A stretch of DNA of 31,573 bases, from contig NW_019775510.1 in assembly GCF_001039355.2 (NCBI RefSeq), positions 259,358 through 290,930 of the forward strand. The letters run 5' to 3'. The notes under the pieces are model-generated. The model was given only the letters and a program-made list of their open reading frames with translations. It was not told the origin of the DNA and ran no database searches. Source of the stretch: Lingula anatina (lineage: Eukaryota > Brachiopoda > Lingulata > Lingulida > Lingulidae). The position numbers were made by a program, and so were the translations under genes. Below are positions 30,439-31,573 of this stretch, piece by piece. The first letter of the stretch is position 1, and each line of letters opens with the position of its first letter.

Positions 30439-30486
30439 GAATTTATAGGTACATAGGTTTATAGGTATGGGGACTTAAAAGTGTCG
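30439..30486 (+). mobile_element. Remnant with three 16-bp units of the E family
   Basis: GAATTTATAGGTACAT, AGGTTTATAGGTATGG and GGACTTAAAAGTGTCG are in perfect 16-base phase and match the E right-end unit. They are bordered by CGGCCCG and CGGGCC, which are nearly inverted. Confidence 0.65.
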
Positions 30487-30609
30487 GGCCCCGGTATCTG
30501 TCATCACGTAGATGTCGAAACGTACCTATTATTTGCATGAATTGAGTTTTTTTTCCTATAGAGCTGCATGGAAAATGTACTTGGCTTTTTACTTAATAAA
30601 GGTAACAAA

Positions 30610-30885
30610 GGTGTTGTGATAGACAGGTGCCAATCAAATTCATACGGTTTAATTCATTTTTGACGGAGCTGTCAAAAGCACACGACTTTGATTGACAGTT
30701 TGATAAACAAACGTCAATCACAATTATTACGCAGTCGATAACTATAGTTGTCCAACATGCAAAGTTCCAGCTTTTTTCACCATTTAATTAACAACATGCC
30801 AATCAAATCATTCAGTTTTGACAGATCCCGTCAAGTAATAACAGCTTGATTGACGGGTTATATAAACAAACGTCAATCAAATTGT
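30610..30885 (+). promoter_or_regulatory. Array G2: two units of the TATA/PBX-like repeat upstream of a secreted-protein exon
   Basis: Same repeat as 23650-23995. The first unit has TGATTGACAG at 30689-30698, an exact match to the PBX-MEIS/PREP composite site, followed by TAAACAAACGTCAATCA. The second has CAAGTAATAACAGCTTGATT, then TATATAAA at 30859-30866 and again ACAAACGTCAATCA. The last TATA lies about 165 bp before a strong splice acceptor at 31030, so a transcription start near 30890 with a short untranslated first exon is plausible. Motif function is inferred. Confidence 0.5.
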
Positions 30886-31030
30886 AACAGGAACAAGCAG
30901 GCGCAGAGACAAAAAATACCCGTCTGAGGTCTTAGTCGTCTTACTCCGTCCTTTAAAGTCAAATGATGTAAATCATCATTTCTATAGCTCAGTTTTTATC
31001 TATTATTCTCTTATTTGTTATCTTTTTCAG

Positions 31031-31175
31031 TGTTATTTGCTGTGTGTGGGAAGTTGCGTGCGTTCCTCACATCGCTCAACCGTTCAGCAATGTCTCTCCT
31101 ACTAAGTTGCCTAGTTTTTTTCAGTCTTATCACGGGTGCATACATTCCAATCATCGGCGTATATAAGGAATGGCA
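31031..31175 (+). CDS. Exon with signal peptide of a secreted protein, continues beyond view
   Basis: A strong pyrimidine tract ending TTATCTTTTTCAG opens the exon. The ATG at 31090-31092 (G at -3) encodes MSLLLSCLVFFSLITGAYIP, a classic signal peptide: short n-region, about 14 hydrophobic residues and small residues at the likely cleavage site (ITG or TGA). Nine more residues follow before the donor CA|GTAAAA at 31176; without splicing a stop follows at 31177-31179. No following exon is recognisable in the remaining 400 bases, so the mature protein is unknown. It could alternatively be a membrane protein. Confidence 0.5.
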
Positions 31176-31179
31176 GTAA

Positions 31180-31573
31180 AAATGCATTTAATAAAGTTTC
31201 AAATATTTTCAAACTTAGTAAGCACTGCTAAAATTAATTTTTAAAGAATGTTCTTCATTACTTTCACCTACATGACTTGATTCTTTTTCCTGTCACAAGA
31301 GACAGTCTTTGACGATTACATTTGTAAGTCTAGTTTGTTCCTGTTTTTACAAACATTTTCACTTGGGAAATATAATCGTTCTTCCTCTTTTTCCAAAAAA
31401 ATTTTTTTCAAAGAAATTGTTGAGAACAGAAAATTCTGAAAAGTTATTGTGTACTGGGGCTTCTGTCATGGTAACACAATTTGGTATAAAGAATACACGT
31501 TAAATTCTAAGGCAATGAATAGTTACATGTGTGCCTCAATGCCAGCCATGGATGTTTCAAGGCACTTTTCATA
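31180..31573. other. Probable first part of an intron
   Basis: AT-rich; a 64-codon frame at 31309-31503 is not convincing. Confidence 0.4.

Noticed and set aside
1-31573. tRNA, rRNA or snRNA genes
   Set aside because: No A/B box pairs, cloverleaf patterns or rRNA motifs were recognised by eye. A tRNAscan or Infernal run would be needed to exclude small RNA genes.

Overview
This is AT-rich, intron-dense, repeat-rich nuclear DNA from an animal. It has canonical GT-AG exon boundaries with polypyrimidine tracts, AATAAA signals, many CA/CT/poly-G simple repeats, short hAT-type inverted-repeat elements and single-N scaffold joins. There is no sign of bacterial operons, a virus or CRISPR. The style suggests a highly heterozygous marine invertebrate, with a bivalve mollusc as my best guess at low confidence. 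I recognise no named gene. All coding calls are exon-level inferences from splice sites, reading phase and agreement between copies.

Layout. 1-738 is non-coding, with an RFX-type X-box. 739-3892 is a 1.58 kb segment present twice around an N at 2317; each copy carries a possible first coding exon. 3893-6183 looks intronic and contains a 171-bp hAT-like MITE. 6184-13561 holds three copies of one segment around Ns at 8311 and 10932. Each copy carries the same three phase-compatible exons of a small charged protein and its AATAAA signal. The first segment copy alone carries a 168-bp MITE, so the locus shows both filled and empty sites.

13562-15130 is non-coding, with a 22-bp perfect palindrome. 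15131-16212 is the first copy (E1) of an unfamiliar transposon with subterminal inverted arrays of a degenerate 16-bp unit and perfect 8-bp target duplications. On the minus strand at 16220-19820 are three diverged copies of a terminal coding exon and a possible first exon. Between and around them lie a 109-bp inverted repeat (18475-19089) and microsatellites. 20440-21155 is a head-to-tail pair of MITEs with GGGGCAAGTTGGCCCC-type ends, interrupted by an N. 21652-22975 holds two more MITEs.

23640-24000 and 30610-30885 are arrays of a ~150-180 bp unit with TATA, PBX/MEIS-like and forkhead-like motifs. The second lies just upstream of an exon encoding a probable signal peptide (31031-31175), so it may be promoter-derived. 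25800-25992 is a likely coding exon whose splice donor is hit by the second, larger copy (E2, 25996-27768, opposite orientation) of the 16-bp-array transposon. 27846-30500 is repeat-dominated.

The genes show no evident common pathway. The main biology visible is transposon structure, segmental or haplotypic duplication and exon turnover.
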